Source of the DNA: JABWCQ01 sp964587105
Lineage (GTDB): Bacteria; Electryoneota; RPQS01
Assembly: GCA_964587105.1 (NCBI GenBank)
Contig: CAZPKG010000003.1
Location: 1-64,000 of the forward strand
Length of the DNA: 64,000 nucleotides
Reading direction: 5' to 3'
Shown: positions 36,065-44,800 of the stretch, one piece after another
How positions within the stretch are numbered: position 1 is the first letter of the stretch
How the letters are laid out: each line of letters opens with the position of its first letter
The notes under the pieces: model-generated
Seen by the model: only the letters and a program-made list of their open reading frames with translations
The model's database searches: none
What the model was told of the DNA's origin: nothing
Made by a program: the position numbers and the translations under genes

Positions 36065-37837
36065 TTGAATACAAAAGCAAAATTACGCGCTCTGCGCAAT
36101 CACATGCGGTCGGTCGGCATCCATGCTTATTTGGTCCCGAGTTCGGATCCGCATAACAGCGAATACATTCCCGAGGGGTGGCAAAGACGTGCCTACATCA
36201 GCGGCTTTAGCGGGTCGGCTGGGGAGGTGTGTGTAACCCAGAACGGTGCCTCACTGTGGACGGACTCTCGCTATTTTCTTCAAGCAGAGCGAGAACTTGC
36301 CGGATCAGGAATTCGCCTGCAGAAGATCGGTATCGCCGGAACACCGTCGCTGTTGCAATGGCTTGCAGGTCAACTTCCCAAAGGCGGCAAAGTTGGAGTG
36401 AATCCGCAGATCATTTCACGGCAACGGTGTTTAGAGTTGCATCGCGAGCTTGCTGAGATCGGTTTGCAGCTTGTGCTTGTCCCCACCGACCTGGTTGACA
36501 AGGTTTGGCCGAATAGACCCTCTATCCCGACAGACGCCCTTGAAGTTCACGAGTTGAAATACTCAGGCGAAACGGTTATCTCGAAACTGAAGAGCGTGCG
36601 AAAAGAGATGAAGTTGCGCGGGGCAACGGCGCACCTCGTGAACGAGCTTGATGCGACCGCATGGTTGTTTAATTTGCGCGGACGGGACGTGGAGTATAAT
36701 CCGGTGTTTGTCTCTTACGCGATAATCAAGGAAAACACGGCGCACCTCTATCTTGATTTGCGCAAGGTGACTCCGGCAGTTCGCAAACACTTAGGCAAGC
36801 ACGTCCAGCTTCATCGCTACGAAGCATTCGGCGACGCGGTCAAGAAACTCGCAAAGTCGCGCGGCAAGGTTTGGGTCTACGACGCAACTGCCACGCAGTG
36901 GATGTTCTCGTTGCTGGGTAAAGCCGAGTTGATCACCGAACGTTCGCCGATTACGTTGATCAAGGCAATGAAGACTCCGCAACAGATCAAGGGAATTGCC
37001 GCTGCGCACATCCGGGATGGCGCGGCCATGGTGAAGTTTCTCTCATGGTTGGACGAGAATATCGGCAAGATTCCTATGAGCGAATTGTCGCTTGAAGTGG
37101 AGCTTGAGCGAGCGCGGTCGGCAAGCTCGCTCTATCGCGGGCCGAGTTTCTCTCCAATCATCGGTTATGGAGCAAACGGCGCAGTCGTTCACTATCGGGC
37201 CGTGCAGGCAACGAGCCGACAGGTGAAAGCGCGCGGATTGATGGTTGTGGACTCAGGTGGTCAATATCCCGATGGCACAACCGATATCACACGAACCGTT
37301 TGTTGCGGGACTCCGACGCGTGAACAGAAGGATCGATTCACGCGCGTTCTGAAGGGGCACATTGGAGTTGCAACGACGCCGTTTCCTTTTGGTACGCGCG
37401 GGCCGCAGCTTGAAGTCTTGGCTCGGCGCGCGCTGTGGATGGCCGGTCTCAACTATCTGCACGGCACAGGGCACGGCGTCGGTCACTATCTATGCGTACA
37501 TGAAGGTCCGGCCTCGCTCGCACCGCGCTTTCCGAATGAAGTGTTGCAACCGGGAATGTTGCTCTCAAATGAACCGGGCTATTATAAGGACGGCGAATAC
37601 GGCATTCGGATAGAAAACCTTGTTTATGTCGCAGTTGACAAAGATCGCCCGGGCTTCTACAAGTTCGAGAATGTCACGATGTGCCCGATTGACCGCCGCT
37701 TAATTGAAGTCTCGTTGCTTACAGCCGGTGAGCGGAAATATCTGAACGACTACCACGCGCGAGTTCGACAAGTTCTTGCGCCCAAAGTCAAGGGCAAAGC
37801 GCTGGCCTGGTTGCGCAAAATGACGCAAGCAATCTAA
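36065..37837 (+). CDS. Xaa-Pro aminopeptidase, M24B family
   Basis: Removes an N-terminal residue preceding proline, using two metal ions in a pita-bread fold. It is 590 residues, the three-domain long form (two creatinase-like N-terminal domains, then the catalytic domain). The five metal ligands are all visible: D396 and D407 (VVDSGGQYPDGTTDITRTV), H470 (HGTGHGVGH), E503 (LSNEPGYY) and E517 (GIRIENLV). No signal peptide, so cytoplasmic. The start is TTG at 36065, seven bases after AGGAGG. Monocistronic, with a candidate promoter and a strong terminator. Confidence 0.95.
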   Translation: MNTKAKLRALRNHMRSVGIHAYLVPSSDPHNSEYIPEGWQRRAYISGFSGSAGEVCVTQNGASLWTDSRYFLQAERELAGSGIRLQKIGIAGTPSLLQWLAGQLPKGGKVGVNPQIISRQRCLELHRELAEIGLQLVLVPTDLVDKVWPNRPSIPTDALEVHELKYSGETVISKLKSVRKEMKLRGATAHLVNELDATAWLFNLRGRDVEYNPVFVSYAIIKENTAHLYLDLRKVTPAVRKHLGKHVQLHRYEAFGDAVKKLAKSRGKVWVYDATATQWMFSLLGKAELITERSPITLIKAMKTPQQIKGIAAAHIRDGAAMVKFLSWLDENIGKIPMSELSLEVELERARSASSLYRGPSFSPIIGYGANGAVVHYRAVQATSRQVKARGLMVVDSGGQYPDGTTDITRTVCCGTPTREQKDRFTRVLKGHIGVATTPFPFGTRGPQLEVLARRALWMAGLNYLHGTGHGVGHYLCVHEGPASLAPRFPNEVLQPGMLLSNEPGYYKDGEYGIRIENLVYVAVDKDRPGFYKFENVTMCPIDRRLIEVSLLTAGERKYLNDYHARVRQVLAPKVKGKALAWLRKMTQAI

Positions 37838-37857
37838 GCAGTTTACTTTTTCATGTC

Positions 37858-37894
37858 ATAGCGGGATTCGATTTCGGATCCCGCTATTTTTTTT
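37858..37894 (+). terminator. Rho-independent terminator
   Basis: ATAGCGGGAT pairs with ATCCCGCTAT around a ten-base loop, followed by eight T. The downstream arm covers the stop codon of the convergent methyltransferase gene. Confidence 0.9.
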
Positions 37895-38516
37895 CGAATA
37901 GTACGACTCGATCATTGATAATGTCCAGACGCAGATCAAAGTGCGCAGATATCCATTGCATCGTTCGCGCGCTGTAAAAACAGATGTGCGTGGGATCTTG
38001 AGCGTACCACCAACGCAGCATGTCCATCTCCTCGTTATGCATCAGAGTCATTACTCCCAGCCTGCTGCCGCCGCGCAGGCATTTCATAATTTTAGACCAA
38101 TCGTCGATAGGATAGCGAAAGTGCTCGGCGGTTTCACAGCAGGCGACGGCATCGTAAGTGCGATCAAGCACACTTCTGTCAATAGAGAAGAACGGATCGA
38201 ATATCTCGACGCGGAAGCCGCGCTCGCGCATAAGCTCAGCCATAACAGGCGTCGGGCCGCTACCGAAATCGAGAATTTCTGACCCCGGCGCGAGCCGTGC
38301 AACAAGCGGAGCGATTAGCCGCTCCAAGAAAACGAGGTACCCTGAATCATCGCGGTGATTCCGATGAGTAAGGTAGCGTTGCAATTCCATTTCGGGTAAG
38401 AGATGAAAGTCCGGGTGGACAAACAATAGATCGCACGTGCCGCAGCGCAATGACAGCCTGCCCGCCAGCTCACCAATGTGTGTTGTGCTATTTCCACTGC
38501 AAAGCGGGCAGTTCAT
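37884..38516 (-). CDS. Zinc-ribbon class I SAM-dependent methyltransferase
   Basis: 210 residues. An N-terminal four-cysteine ribbon (CPLC at 3-6, CGTC near 25-28) precedes a Rossmann methyltransferase domain with motif I EILDFGSGPTPVM, an acidic motif II (VEIFDPFF) and YDAVACCETAEHF. This combination is common in methyltransferases acting on sugars or glycolipids in surface polysaccharide loci, which fits the nearby glycosyltransferase and AlgD-like genes. It is not in their operon, so the substrate is only a guess. It lies just downstream of a tRNA-Gly gene on the same strand. Confidence 0.85.
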   Translation of the reverse strand: MNCPLCSGNSTTHIGELAGRLSLRCGTCDLLFVHPDFHLLPEMELQRYLTHRNHRDDSGYLVFLERLIAPLVARLAPGSEILDFGSGPTPVMAELMRERGFRVEIFDPFFSIDRSVLDRTYDAVACCETAEHFRYPIDDWSKIMKCLRGGSRLGVMTLMHNEEMDMLRWWYAQDPTHICFYSARTMQWISAHFDLRLDIINDRVVLFEKK

Positions 38517-38546
38517 TGAAATTCAAGACTCCTTGATAAAAACGGC

Positions 38547-38570
38547 AACAGGCACCGTTAAGTGCCTGTT
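38547..38570 (-). terminator. Terminator-like hairpin of tRNA-Gly
   Basis: A 9-bp perfect stem, AACAGGCAC with GTGCCTGTT around a six-base loop, lies eight bases downstream of the tRNA on the minus strand. A T run follows after a short GCCG. It separates the tRNA from the methyltransferase gene. Confidence 0.65.
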
Positions 38571-38578
38571 TTACTTAG

Positions 38579-38650
38579 AGCGGATGACGGGGCTCGAACC
38601 CGCAACAGCCGGCTTGGGAAGCCGGTACTCTACCATTGAGTTACATCCGC
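38579..38650 (-). tRNA. tRNA-Gly (CCC)
   Basis: A minus-strand cloverleaf with acceptor GCGGATG/CATCCGC, anticodon stem CCGGC/GCCGG and loop TTCCCAA, giving anticodon CCC. The discriminator is T, usual for glycine tRNAs. The T arm has GTTCGAG. No CCA is encoded. Confidence 0.95.
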
Positions 38651-38949
38651 ACGCGAGTGTACAAATGTAAACAAATCTACCTGAATGTCAAGGTGTCCGA
38701 CCTGCGCATCCTCCCGCGAGGTGTTTGCTACGGAAACGCAGTGCGGTGACATTCGGACGAGAATTTCCTTGAAGTTTTTCAGCAATTGTTGGTCATTTTC
38801 CAAATCGGTGTTGTTGGTTCGCGGACATGAAAGGAGCGTTTTGTCCGCAAGCGAGAGTAGTAAGGCAAAATTGTTCACGATGGTCCCATCATCTAACAAT
38901 TGCGGAACAGACCTGATCAACTCGGGTTCGATTCCGCGAGGAGTAAATT
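38651..38949 (+). other. 299-base spacer without a supported gene
   Basis: Lies between tRNA-Gly and the small lipoprotein gene. Open frames on both strands are present but lack ribosome sites, and one runs into the tRNA. Near its end a GGGTTCGATTCC stretch resembles a tRNA T arm, but no surrounding cloverleaf forms. GAGGAG at 38938-38943 is the ribosome site of the following gene. Confidence 0.5.
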
Positions 38950-39378
38950 ATGAAGTCCATTCCATTCTTGCTGATGATACTCTTGATCATTGGTTGTTCA
39001 TCGAATTGGGGCACAAACTCGACAGACCAAGAGCATGAATCAACTGCGATGGCGACGTTGCAGTCAAATGAAACGAGTGCCTCTCCAATTTCAGGTATCG
39101 AGCCAGAGACGCCGTTGTGCGAAACGGAGTTTTTTGGCTACATTGAATTGCAGAACACATCACGTCTTCCGGTTCGCTGTGTGATCGGCGATGAAATTTC
39201 GGTAACTGTACAGCCCAACGTACCCAGTATTGTGCAGTTGTCGATGGGATATCGGGAGGTGCAGTGGTGGCCCAACGAGCATAGCTACTACACATGTATT
39301 GCGGCTGTGCCACAGTGCAAAACAACCATCAATCGGTTTGATCCTGCACGAGCCTGCTATACTGTCAAAGATCGATAA
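38950..39378 (+). CDS. Small predicted lipoprotein of unknown function
   Basis: 142 residues. The N-terminus is a lipoprotein signal: MKSIPFLLMILLIIGCSS, with the lipobox cysteine at residue 16. A low-complexity Ser/Thr/Glu linker follows. Residues about 57-125 look like a small beta domain (FGYIELQNTSRLPVRCVIG, GYREVQWW). Five further cysteines after the lipobox could form disulphides. No family is recognised. GAGGAG lies six bases before the ATG. A bidirectional terminator ends it, convergent with the S9 peptidase gene. Confidence 0.8.
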   Translation: MKSIPFLLMILLIIGCSSNWGTNSTDQEHESTAMATLQSNETSASPISGIEPETPLCETEFFGYIELQNTSRLPVRCVIGDEISVTVQPNVPSIVQLSMGYREVQWWPNEHSYYTCIAAVPQCKTTINRFDPARACYTVKDR

Positions 39379-39398
39379 GTAGAATTTTCCTCATTCAC

Positions 39399-39427
39399 AA
39401 AAAGGGCGGCACGTGGCCGCCCTTTTT
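39399..39427. terminator. Bidirectional terminator between convergent genes
   Basis: A 12-bp stem, AAAAAGGGCGGC with GCCGCCCTTTTT around ACGTG, gives a T run on both strands. It ends the lipoprotein gene (plus) and the S9 peptidase gene (minus). Confidence 0.92.
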
Positions 39428-39449
39428 GCGTGGCTTCACTCAGGCTTTG

Positions 39450-41309
39450 CTACTGTTTGTCCTTGACGTGCTGATTGAGGAACTCGACAACTTTGGCGTA
39501 GGCCTCAATCTTGTTTTCAGTCTTACGCAATCCGTGCCCCTCATCCTCGAAAAGCAAATACTCCACAACCCCTCCGCGTGCACGAATCGCCTCAACCATT
39601 TGATCGGCTTCTGACTGTGGCACGCGCGGATCGTTGGCTCCTTGAATAACAAACAAAGGAGCGTTGATTTTGTCAACTTGATTTAGCGGGGAAATGCTCT
39701 CTAGGAACTCTCGGTCAGAGACAAGCGAACCGTATTCCGCCTCTCGGAGAGCTTTTCGGTACTTGCCCGTGTTTTCGAGGAACGTCACGAAGTTAGAAAT
39801 GCCAACGACGTCAATGCCTGCGGCAAACAAATCGGGATAAGTCGTCAAACCCGACAAAACCATGAAACCGCCGTAGCTTCCACCAAAGAGCACGATTTTA
39901 CTCTTGTCAATATCCTTGCGCGCGCCGAGCCACTTTGCTGCGTATTCCAAATCTTTCACTGAGTCCATTCGTTTGCGAACATTGTCCAGAGCAAGATACG
40001 ATTTGCCAAAACCCGACGATCCGCGCACATTCGGCTCAAGGATCGCGTAGCCATTGTACAACCAATATTGGAACAAACCCGACAGATCCGGTTGTGCTTG
40101 TGACTCCGGGCCGCCATGAATTGCAATGATCACCGGGCATTTCGCAGGCGCGTTGGCAGGCTTGTAAAAGAATGCGGGTATCTTGAGTTTGTCGAATGTC
40201 TCGTACTCTATTAACTCCGGCGCAACAAAAAGCTGCATGGGAACCCCGCCGGTCGCCGACGAGGTCAGTTGGTACAGTTTGTCACTAAATGGTTCGTAGA
40301 TCCAGATATCGAACGGCTTGGTTGCGTGGCCAAATGAAATGGCCATGTGCTTGCTGTCAGGTGAAAACGTCATATCGCGAATAATACCATCGGGAAAACG
40401 ATATCCCTCAATCCGACGCTCTTTTGCAAGATTGTTGTAGAAGAATCGCGAAAGTCCTTTGTCGTTCACGACGAAGGCGTAGCCGGAGCCATCCGGAGCC
40501 ACCGTCAGCATGTCAACTTCGGCTTCAGGAGTCTCAAGCCAAGTCCACTGCCCACTCTCAATATTATAAGATGCGACGCCGACGAACTCCCGGCCACGAT
40601 TGCTGCGTGCAATGATGTTCTTGCCCGATTGATCAAAGTATGCATCGCCAAAAAACTCATCGCCGGTGTGCTCAGTCAGGAGTTTTGTCATTCCGGACTC
40701 TCTGTCGAACAACAGCAAATCAGAATTGACGTTCGACAGATCGCGGCGAATTATCAAGTAGCGGTTATCGGATGAATATGCTCCTGCGGACAAACTTCCA
40801 CCGCCGTCGTAAACCAAGCGTGGTTCGACGTCGGTCAGATGATGCTCGTACACGTCAAAGTCGATTCCGTTGCGAGCATTGGTTGTATAGCAAAAGATTG
40901 TTCCGTCGTGCGACCATGTGCCGAATCGATAAATGCCGTCGTTGTCAACAGGAGTAATCGGGACTAATGGAGACAATCCAGGGTTGATCATGTAGAGCTT
41001 GGACTTTTCACTTCCTCCACGCGAAGCCGCGACAATCATCTGCGACCGCTCAACCGGCGACCACCACGCACCCTCAACGCCGTCTTCTTCAAACGTCAAT
41101 TGCGTGATCGGGCCGGGATGGTCGAACGTCTTCCATATCTGCGGCTCTCCACTAATGTTTGACAGGTAAACAAGTTCGGAACCTGCGGGGCTGAATGATG
41201 CGCGAGTCGCTGTCTGTACGTTGAGAAATTGTGCCAGAGTGAAATCCTGTGCCAAAGCGGTCAAAGTGCAAACGCAAACAATCGTCGCGATGTGAAGGGA
41301 TGTTTTCAT
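39450..41309 (-). CDS. Secreted or periplasmic S9-family prolyl-oligopeptidase-like peptidase
   Basis: About 619 residues with a signal peptide (MKTSLHIATIVCVCTLTALAQ). Residues about 25-340 form a beta-propeller of TolB/PD40-type blades (RASFSPAGSELVYLS, MTFSPDSKHMAISF). An alpha/beta-hydrolase domain follows with S488 in FGGSYGGF, D570 in GANDPRVP and H602 in EDEGHGL. This is the layout of S9C/DPP-like oligopeptidases that trim short peptides through the propeller gate. Its ATG overlaps the coaE stop in an ATGA, which decides the start, since no ribosome site is visible. It is the last gene of the minus-strand run that begins with hsp20. Confidence 0.93.
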   Translation of the reverse strand: MKTSLHIATIVCVCTLTALAQDFTLAQFLNVQTATRASFSPAGSELVYLSNISGEPQIWKTFDHPGPITQLTFEEDGVEGAWWSPVERSQMIVAASRGGSEKSKLYMINPGLSPLVPITPVDNDGIYRFGTWSHDGTIFCYTTNARNGIDFDVYEHHLTDVEPRLVYDGGGSLSAGAYSSDNRYLIIRRDLSNVNSDLLLFDRESGMTKLLTEHTGDEFFGDAYFDQSGKNIIARSNRGREFVGVASYNIESGQWTWLETPEAEVDMLTVAPDGSGYAFVVNDKGLSRFFYNNLAKERRIEGYRFPDGIIRDMTFSPDSKHMAISFGHATKPFDIWIYEPFSDKLYQLTSSATGGVPMQLFVAPELIEYETFDKLKIPAFFYKPANAPAKCPVIIAIHGGPESQAQPDLSGLFQYWLYNGYAILEPNVRGSSGFGKSYLALDNVRKRMDSVKDLEYAAKWLGARKDIDKSKIVLFGGSYGGFMVLSGLTTYPDLFAAGIDVVGISNFVTFLENTGKYRKALREAEYGSLVSDREFLESISPLNQVDKINAPLFVIQGANDPRVPQSEADQMVEAIRARGGVVEYLLFEDEGHGLRKTENKIEAYAKVVEFLNQHVKDKQ

Positions 41310-41896
41310 GCAATCAGAGGTAATATTTTTTTGTTCCACAGTTCAATTACTTGCCTTGCCAGATCGTCGAGTGACCCGTCGTTATTAATCACGAAATCGG
41401 CGTTTGCAATTTTGTAGTCAGCGGGGAGCTGCGCAGCGATTCTCCGCTCAAAATCTTCCAGCGTAAATCTTCCGGCAGCTCTCGCATAGGCATTTTCTGT
41501 GTCAGAGACTACCGCGACGACCAAGTCAAAGTCACATTGCACATTCCACTCAAAGATAAGCGCGGCATCGAAAACTACGACCGCCGCTCTCGACCGTTGG
41601 AGTGATTGCTTCCAACGGGAGTATATTCCCGTGAATGTGAGTGAAGTGAGCCACTCTGTAAGTCGGGTATCCGAGAACACTAAGGCAGCGATAGATTTAC
41701 GGTTTAGCGTTCCATCGGAATTGAGAATCTCGGCCCCAAGTTGCTCGAGGAGTGCTTCTCGAACTGAATCATCTTCATCAAGCACCATTCGCCCAAGCTC
41801 ATCACCGGAAACAACCTCGGCTCCTTGCTTCGCCAGCAGCGCAGCAACAGTTGACTTTCCTGCGCCGATGCCACCTGTCAATGCGACCTTCACCAT
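41306..41896 (-). CDS. coaE: Dephospho-CoA kinase
   Basis: Last step of CoA synthesis: phosphorylates the 3'-hydroxyl of dephospho-CoA with ATP. It is 196 residues, a typical length, starting MVKVALTGGIGAGKSTVA with the P-loop GGIGAGKST. VSGDELGRMVL carries the conserved Asp. FDAALIFEW and the R-rich lid (YARAAGRFTLEDFERRI) are also present. The ATG at 41896 is two bases after the stop of the subtilase gene. A longer in-frame version would lie wholly inside that gene and add 37 unconserved residues. The end overlaps the S9 peptidase start by four bases. Confidence 0.95.
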   Translation of the reverse strand: MVKVALTGGIGAGKSTVAALLAKQGAEVVSGDELGRMVLDEDDSVREALLEQLGAEILNSDGTLNRKSIAALVFSDTRLTEWLTSLTFTGIYSRWKQSLQRSRAAVVVFDAALIFEWNVQCDFDLVVAVVSDTENAYARAAGRFTLEDFERRIAAQLPADYKIANADFVINNDGSLDDLARQVIELWNKKILPLIA

Positions 41897-41898
41897 TG

Positions 41899-44800
41899 TC
41901 ACCGCACGACAGCGAGCTTGCCCATAACTTCCTCGCCATCCGACTCGATCTGATAGAGATAAATCCCCGAAGCTACTTCCTCGCCATCTTGCGTGTGCAA
42001 ATCCCACTCGGTGTGGCCTGTCGCGCCGTCATGTTGAATTTTTCTGATCAATACACCGTTCAAGGTGAAAATTCTGATGACGGCAACTTGGGGAAGGGCT
42101 GCGAAAATGACTCCGTCAGTGCCTGCAGCTCCGCGCCCCCGGAAGGGATTCGGATAGACATATGCATGATCAAGATTTGAAGCGCTTTGGCTGATCAAAA
42201 GCGAGGTTGTCTCAAGCTGCGAGCCACTTTGCGCGGCGACGTCTGAGATGTTTATCCTGACTTCGACACCGACAGCGCCGGCCGGGTACAGGCGGTCGAG
42301 TGTAACAGTAACTTTGGTATGCTCGGTGTTTGCAAACTCGACGCCGGTTGCAGGATACGCAGAATTATTTACGCGCGGATCGACAATGGTGTAGTTTGTT
42401 CTTGTCAGAGCATTTTCCGACATCGGCTCGGAGAACTCAATTTCGACATGGTTGCCGATTGGAGCATCAACAAGGCGGTGCGTCGTCACATACGCCGGAA
42501 GCGGCTGAGATTCAGCGACAGAGAAGTAGATGGACGATCCGGACGCAGGCAACGGCGTACCTTGCGCATCACGTAGGTTTCGAGCGAAGAGTTGGTATTC
42601 ACCGGGCAGGAAAGGTGAATCAAAGGCGAGATAGATGACACGCATTCCGAAATTCTCTGCGATAACCGCAGGCATCGAGCCGTCTGCGAGTCTCCAATTG
42701 CCCTGCACAAATACCGTAGAACTCATCGGCTCGCTGAACGTAACGGAGACCGTTTTCGGAGCGACAAGCATCGCGGTGTCGTTCGCTGTCGGAGGTGCGT
42801 TTGCGGAAAGTTCCAGAACATTAGAATAGACGCTGATAGGCTGTTCGAACATTGTATCATACGTTGCAACTGCAAAGCGATATACAGTATCCGTAGATGC
42901 AGCATTCCAGATGAAAGCTGTGTCCGTCAAGAATGTCAATAACTGATATGGCCCGTCTGTTCTCGCGTAATACACTTCAAAATGCACAGCGCCACTAACG
43001 CTCGTCCAATTAAGCGAAATCCGCGACTCATCGAGCGGGTTTCCGGTCAACACAGGCGGATATGGGGCGTTGGCTATCGCGACGGCATTTTCAATGCGCA
43101 CATGCTGCGAGCCATCTGACATCAGTATTTCGTTGATGCCGTTGTGATTAAAATCGGCGACTGCGACGCTTGCGGCTTTCGACGGAAATGCATACCACTC
43201 GGGAATGTAACGTCCGGATTGCTCATCCCGTGTCACAATGTAGAAATCGGGATAGGCAGAAATCAGAATATCGTCGCAACCGTCGGCATTAACGTCGCGC
43301 GCGACAACGGATGCAGGATTCACTGTGACATTTTCATTTCCGAGAATCGCAATGCTGTCCGCCACCGTCAGCTCGTTGTTTCCGTTCGATTCAAAAACAT
43401 AGTAGTCCCAGCCCATTAGAAGTCTTTGGCTTTCCGACGATGCTCCCGCATTGGATCTGCATCCGGCGACAAGCTCATCTTGTCCGTCGCAGTCAAAATC
43501 GCCGACGGTCATCCAAGACGTCGCATCGTTTTGCGGCATGTTGGCGCTCCAAACTTGAACGGCCTCTGTGCCGGTCCATTCGCACCACACAATGTCGCCG
43601 TCGTAGTCACCGAAAAATATGTCAATCAATCCATCGTGGTCAACATCGCCGACCGCTGTTGTTGGCGGTCCGTAATTATTCGCTCCGTCGGTTTCGTTGG
43701 GCAAAACACTGATCAAATGAAGCAAGTAGTTGTTACCTGCTTCAAACAGAGCGAACTGCGACTCGGAATCAATGATAACGCGAGCCAGAATTGCTTCACG
43801 ATTTGAATTACTGTCGAGTCGGACAAAGCGGCTGATAAGAAATTGTGAAAAGCTATCGGGGCTTTCAAAGACGAGATTGTTAAGGATGCCGCATGAATCG
43901 GACTGTTCCCAAATGCGCGATTCCCCGAACCTACGCGCCCCTATTTCAAGCAAGCTGTCTCCATCCGCGTCGCCAGAACATTGCGGAATATGCGGGCCAT
44001 AGGTATTCTCTGATTCAATAAAGTCGGAGCCATTCCACTCGTACGCTTCAAGTGTATCAACGACGTTGCGGTCGTCGAGCGGCAGCATCCACACTTCGCT
44101 CATGCCATTGCAATTGTAGTCGCTTACCAATGTTGCGAGCACTCCGTGTGACATGCTCGTAACATATGAATTGTATAAATAGGGTCTGATGCTGTTTTGA
44201 ACGGACGAGTAAGAAAACGTTTCGGACCTGACGGATTCACCGATCAAGTTCGTGATCTGAAGTACCGCTTGCCATTCGCCTTGATAGCGAGATTGCAGAA
44301 TGACCGCGACGTGTTCGTCACCCACATATCCGAAATCTTCGCGAATCGAATCTCCGCCGGCGTTGGTCATTAGCAACGTCGCGCGTCCGAACTGATTGCT
44401 CCATGCGCGAACTTGCAGTCCAAAACCCGGCCCGTCGAGAACCGTGCGTGTGCGAATGCTGTCAATTACTGGTGGCGCGTTTTGCACATAGACGTGCGCC
44501 ATTTCCACAGACTGATGCTGCGTAGTCGCGTGCACAGTGAGTCTAAGGACCAACACGGTGTCCGACAAAGGCGCTTGAAAAACACCGAGGGTGTCGCCTA
44601 AGATTCTTTGCGCACCAGAAGAAATCTGATTCCAGACGCGCGGGTTCTCCCCCAACCCGTATTCTAAGGTGTAGTCTGTGAACGCAGTGCCTTGAACATT
44701 GCCAACAACTGCGACGCGTCCGCGAATGCCCGAATCAATCTCGGGGGACAAGATGCGCGCTTCAGCATCGGCCCCAAACGCGGCGCTCTCAACCGCTCTG

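Noticed and set aside
38630..38920. Minus-strand open frame of 96 codons upstream of tRNA-Gly
   Set aside because: It has no ribosome site, runs 21 bases into the tRNA gene and resembles no family. A comparable frame exists on the other strand.
38910..38945. T-arm-like stretch (GGGTTCGATTCC) suggesting a tRNA or tRNA fragment
   Set aside because: The five-base stem does not pair fully and no acceptor or anticodon arm can be built around it.
43426..43806. Plus-strand open frame opposite the subtilase VCBS repeats
   Set aside because: It mirrors the repeated Asp/Gly codons of the real gene and has no independent support.
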